From the NCBI GenBank assembly GCA_902793125.1, contig CADBCC010000007.1:1-54479 (forward strand): DNA of 54,479 nucleotides. The letters are read 5' to 3'. Positions 52,297 to 54,479 of the stretch are shown here, in pieces; within the stretch, counting starts at the first letter, position 1, and every line of letters starts with the position of its first letter. A model generated the notes under the pieces. It was not told the DNA's origin. It made no database searches and saw only the letters and a program-made list of their open reading frames with translations. The stretch is from an uncultured Ruminococcus sp. Lineage in GTDB: Bacteria > Bacillota > Clostridia > Oscillospirales > Acutalibacteraceae. The position numbers were made by a program, and so were the translations under genes.

Positions 52297-53643
52297 ATGG
52301 GCAAATATTTTGGTACAGACGGCTTCAGAGGCGAAGCCAATAAGGTTCTTACCTTTGAGCACGCTATAAGCATCGGCCGTTTCTTAGGCTGGTACTACGG
52401 CGCTAATATGAATAAAAAAGCAAAAGTTGTTATCGGTAAAGATACACGCCGTTCATCCTATATGTTCGAGTACGCTTTATGCACAGGTCTTATGGCGAGC
52501 GGCGCCGACGCATATATTATGCACGTTACAACAACTCCCTCTGTTGCTTATATTACCCGTACAGATGATTTTGACTGTGGTATTATGATTTCCGCTTCGC
52601 ACAATCCTTTCTATGACAACGGAATTAAAGTTCTTAACAGCAAGGGCGAGAAAATGGAGGAAGAAACCCTCCTTAAAATAGAAGATTATATCGACGGAAA
52701 ACTCGAGATTCCCGTAGCTGAAAAAGAGGCTATCGGCCGTACCGTTGACTATGTATCGGGCAGAAACCGCTACGTAGGTTACTTAATCTCTATGAGCAAA
52801 TACAGCTTTAAGGGCGTTAAGGTTGGTCTTGACGTATCCAACGGAGCTTCATGGCAGATTGCCAAGGGCGTATTCGACGCATTAGGCGCTAAAACTTACG
52901 TTATAAATAACGCTCCCGACGGCTATAATATCAATACCGACTGCGGTTCAACTCATATTGAACATCTCCAGAAATTCGTTGTAGACAATCAGTTAGACGT
53001 CGGCTTCGCTTATGACGGAGACGCTGACCGCTGTCTCGCTGTTGACGAAAAAGGAAATGTTGTTACAGGCGACCATATCATATACATCTACGGACGTTAT
53101 ATGAAGGAAAGAGGAAAGCTCTTAAATAATAAGGTTGTCGCAACAATTATGAGTAACTTCGGACTGTTTAAGGCGCTCGATAAAATCGACATCGGATACG
53201 ATAAGGTTAACGTCGGCGATAAATACGTTTACGAAAATATGGTTCAGACAGGCAACCGCCTCGGCGGCGAAGAAAGCGGACACATCATCTTCTCCAAGTA
53301 CGCTACAACAGGCGACGGTATCCTTACTTCACTTAAACTTATGGAAGTTATGCTCGCTAAGGAAAAGCCGATGAGCGAACTTGCCGCTCCTATGGTAATG
53401 TATCCCCAGGTTCTTAAGAACGTTAAGGTTAAATCCAAACCCGACGCCAAGAACGATCCCGATGTTCAGAAGGCTGTAGAGGCTGTTTCCGAAGCTTTGG
53501 GAGATGAAGGAAGAATCATTCTCAGAGAATCAGGCACAGAGCCCGTTATCAGAGTTATGGTAGAGGCTGATTCCGACGAAACCTGTGAAAAATATGTTGA
53601 CCAGGTTATCGACGTAATCCGTGAGAAAGGCCATATAATTTAA
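52297..53643 (+). CDS. glmM: Phosphoglucosamine mutase
   Basis: The 448-residue enzyme converts glucosamine 6-phosphate to glucosamine 1-phosphate on the way to UDP-GlcNAc. All four active-site loops are visible: the phospho-serine loop ISASHNPFYDNGIK, the metal loop YDGDADRC, the sugar loop GGEESGHII and the phosphate loop LRESGTEPVIRVM. The N-terminal KYFGTDGFRGEAN is the GlmM signature. It is the last gene of the ribozyme-led operon and ends at a terminator. Its presence supports an anabolic, cell-wall role for the whole unit. Confidence 0.97.
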   Translation: MGKYFGTDGFRGEANKVLTFEHAISIGRFLGWYYGANMNKKAKVVIGKDTRRSSYMFEYALCTGLMASGADAYIMHVTTTPSVAYITRTDDFDCGIMISASHNPFYDNGIKVLNSKGEKMEEETLLKIEDYIDGKLEIPVAEKEAIGRTVDYVSGRNRYVGYLISMSKYSFKGVKVGLDVSNGASWQIAKGVFDALGAKTYVINNAPDGYNINTDCGSTHIEHLQKFVVDNQLDVGFAYDGDADRCLAVDEKGNVVTGDHIIYIYGRYMKERGKLLNNKVVATIMSNFGLFKALDKIDIGYDKVNVGDKYVYENMVQTGNRLGGEESGHIIFSKYATTGDGILTSLKLMEVMLAKEKPMSELAAPMVMYPQVLKNVKVKSKPDAKNDPDVQKAVEAVSEALGDEGRIILRESGTEPVIRVMVEADSDETCEKYVDQVIDVIREKGHII

Positions 53644-53655
53644 TTATTATGCTTT

Positions 53656-53690
53656 AAAAGGCTGACTCGGTTTGAGTCGGCCTTTTTCTT
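53656..53690 (+). terminator. Terminator of the nagB-glmM operon
   Basis: AAAGGCTGACTC pairs with GAGTCGGCCTTT (one G-T pair) around GGTTT, followed by a T/C run. Confidence 0.85.
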
Positions 53691-53770
53691 TTTCAATAGT
53701 AATTCTGTACAATAATAAAATGTGATTTTTGTATAATAGGACGATTAAAATTACAATAGCAGAATATCTA

Positions 53771-53799
53771 TTGTGAAATAAATTCATCTATAATATAAT
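53771..53799 (+). promoter_or_regulatory. Promoter of the GH13 amylase gene
   Basis: TTGTGA (53771-53776) and a perfect TATAAT (53794-53799) have a 17-base spacer, 40 bases before the start codon. Confidence 0.75.
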
Positions 53800-53839
53800 T
53801 GAAACATATATGTACTTTTTTACGAAAGGAAGTTTTGAA

Positions 53840-54479
53840 ATGAAAAAAATAATTGCCGTCTCGCTGTGCGTGATAATGCTTTTTGGCTGTATTTTTTCGG
53901 TAATACAGGCCGGCGCGGCAACGTCAAAGGAAACAACATCCTATAACCAGAAAACCAAGCTAAAAAACGCCGACGACTTTTCTTGGGATAACGCTTCGGT
54001 GTATTTTCTGCTTACCGACCGTTTTAACAACGGAAAAACGTCCAACGACCATTCCTACGGAAGAGCGACCGATTCAAGCGGAAACGCGCTTTCGGGCTGG
54101 CAGACTAACCCCGGAACCTTCCACGGCGGAGACTTTGTCGGAATTACGCAGAAAATAAACGAAGGTTATTTTGATAATTTAGGAGTAAACGCTATCTGGC
54201 TTTCGGCTCCTTACGAGCAGATTCACGGATACGTTACCCCGGGTGAGCCTAATGATTTCTGTCACTATTCGTACCACGGTTACTACGTTTTGGACTATAC
54301 CGAATCCGACGCGAACTTCGGTACAAAAGAGGAATTCAAAACTTTGGTTGATACCGCTCATAAACACGGTATCAGGATTGTTATGGATATTGTTATGAAC
54401 CACGCGGGTTATAATACAATTAAGGATATGCTTACCTATAACTTCGGTTCGTTTAAAGATAAATCCACGGCTCAGTCCT
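53840..54479 (+). CDS. Secreted GH13 alpha-amylase-type enzyme (5' part; runs off the window)
   Basis: ATG 53840 after CGAAAGGAAGTTTTGAA begins a signal peptide (about 1-27, ending IQAGAA); 213 residues are visible before the right edge. The GH13 catalytic barrel starts with ASVYFLLTDRFNNG, then FHGGDFVGITQKI, the LGVNAIWLSAPYEQ strand, and conserved region I as VMDIVMNHAG. GH13 enzymes cut or rearrange alpha-glucans. The catalytic Asp, Glu and Asp lie beyond the window, as would any CBM or dockerin. It fits the starch-related dockerin proteins in this window. Confidence 0.93.
   Translation, partial: MKKIIAVSLCVIMLFGCIFSVIQAGAATSKETTSYNQKTKLKNADDFSWDNASVYFLLTDRFNNGKTSNDHSYGRATDSSGNALSGWQTNPGTFHGGDFVGITQKINEGYFDNLGVNAIWLSAPYEQIHGYVTPGEPNDFCHYSYHGYYVLDYTESDANFGTKEEFKTLVDTAHKHGIRIVMDIVMNHAGYNTIKDMLTYNFGSFKDKSTAQS

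Overview
The window looks like chromosome from a low-to-mid GC Gram-positive anaerobe of the Ruminococcus type (Oscillospiraceae, Clostridia). Evidence: purine-rich ribosome binding sites, TTGACA/TATAAT promoters with 17-base spacers, a tRNA-Trp-type T-box leader, a glmS ribozyme, Gram-positive signal peptides, and secreted proteins with type I dockerins, a starch-binding-type module, a CotH domain and a GH13 amylase, as in amylosome or cellulosome builders. Genus assignment is inference.

Layout. 1-3.6 kb: tail of one gene, then a 1098-residue secreted nine-repeat protein. 3.6-6.2 kb (minus): ECF sigma factor, its presumed membrane anti-sigma partner with an outside leucine-rich-repeat region, and a HAD phosphatase. 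6.3-8.3 kb: DUF5685 protein, J-domain/TPR protein and a membrane protein. 8.4-12.9 kb: a GH24 lysozyme apparently interrupted by an SH3b domain, then SpoIIM-like, YesL-like and membrane-anchored proteins. 13-16.8 kb: glycolysis (pgk, tpiA, gpmI). 17-21 kb: lipoprotein, small zipper protein, trmL, GH25 lipoprotein, a 77-residue unknown and a dockerin/CBM/esterase. 21-22.1 kb: two tandem ~103-base RNA-like units and cysK. 22.3-25.4 kb (minus): DUF1015 protein and an FN3/L,D-transpeptidase. 25.7-30.7 kb: DUF951, prfA, tsaC, coaE, lytic transglycosylase, M18 aminopeptidase. 30.7-33 kb: tRNA-Arg(ACG) and an accessory patch in which two 117-bp direct repeats flank an XRE/membrane regulator. 33-39.9 kb: a complete trpEGDCFBA operon behind a T-box. 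40-45.8 kb: Crp-type regulator with an overlapping 31-codon gene, LtrA-like protein, iron alcohol dehydrogenase, MmcQ, flavin reductase, GNAT. 45.8-48.6 kb: CotH-dockerin protein and an orphan second trpB. 48.9-50.3 kb: small membrane and secreted proteins. 50.5-53.6 kb: glmS ribozyme followed by nagB, a GlmU-C-terminal-like acetyltransferase and glmM. The window ends inside a secreted GH13 amylase.

The most interesting unit is the last operon. A GlcN6P-sensing self-cleaving ribozyme sits in front of glucosamine-6-phosphate deaminase instead of glmS, joined to acetyltransferase and mutase genes. Its logic suggests that NagB runs in the synthetic direction here, to make amino sugar for the cell wall, under product feedback. 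Other strong leads are the tandem RNA units before cysK, the split lysozyme, and the two-hairpin repeats that carry an antisense tRNA T-arm.
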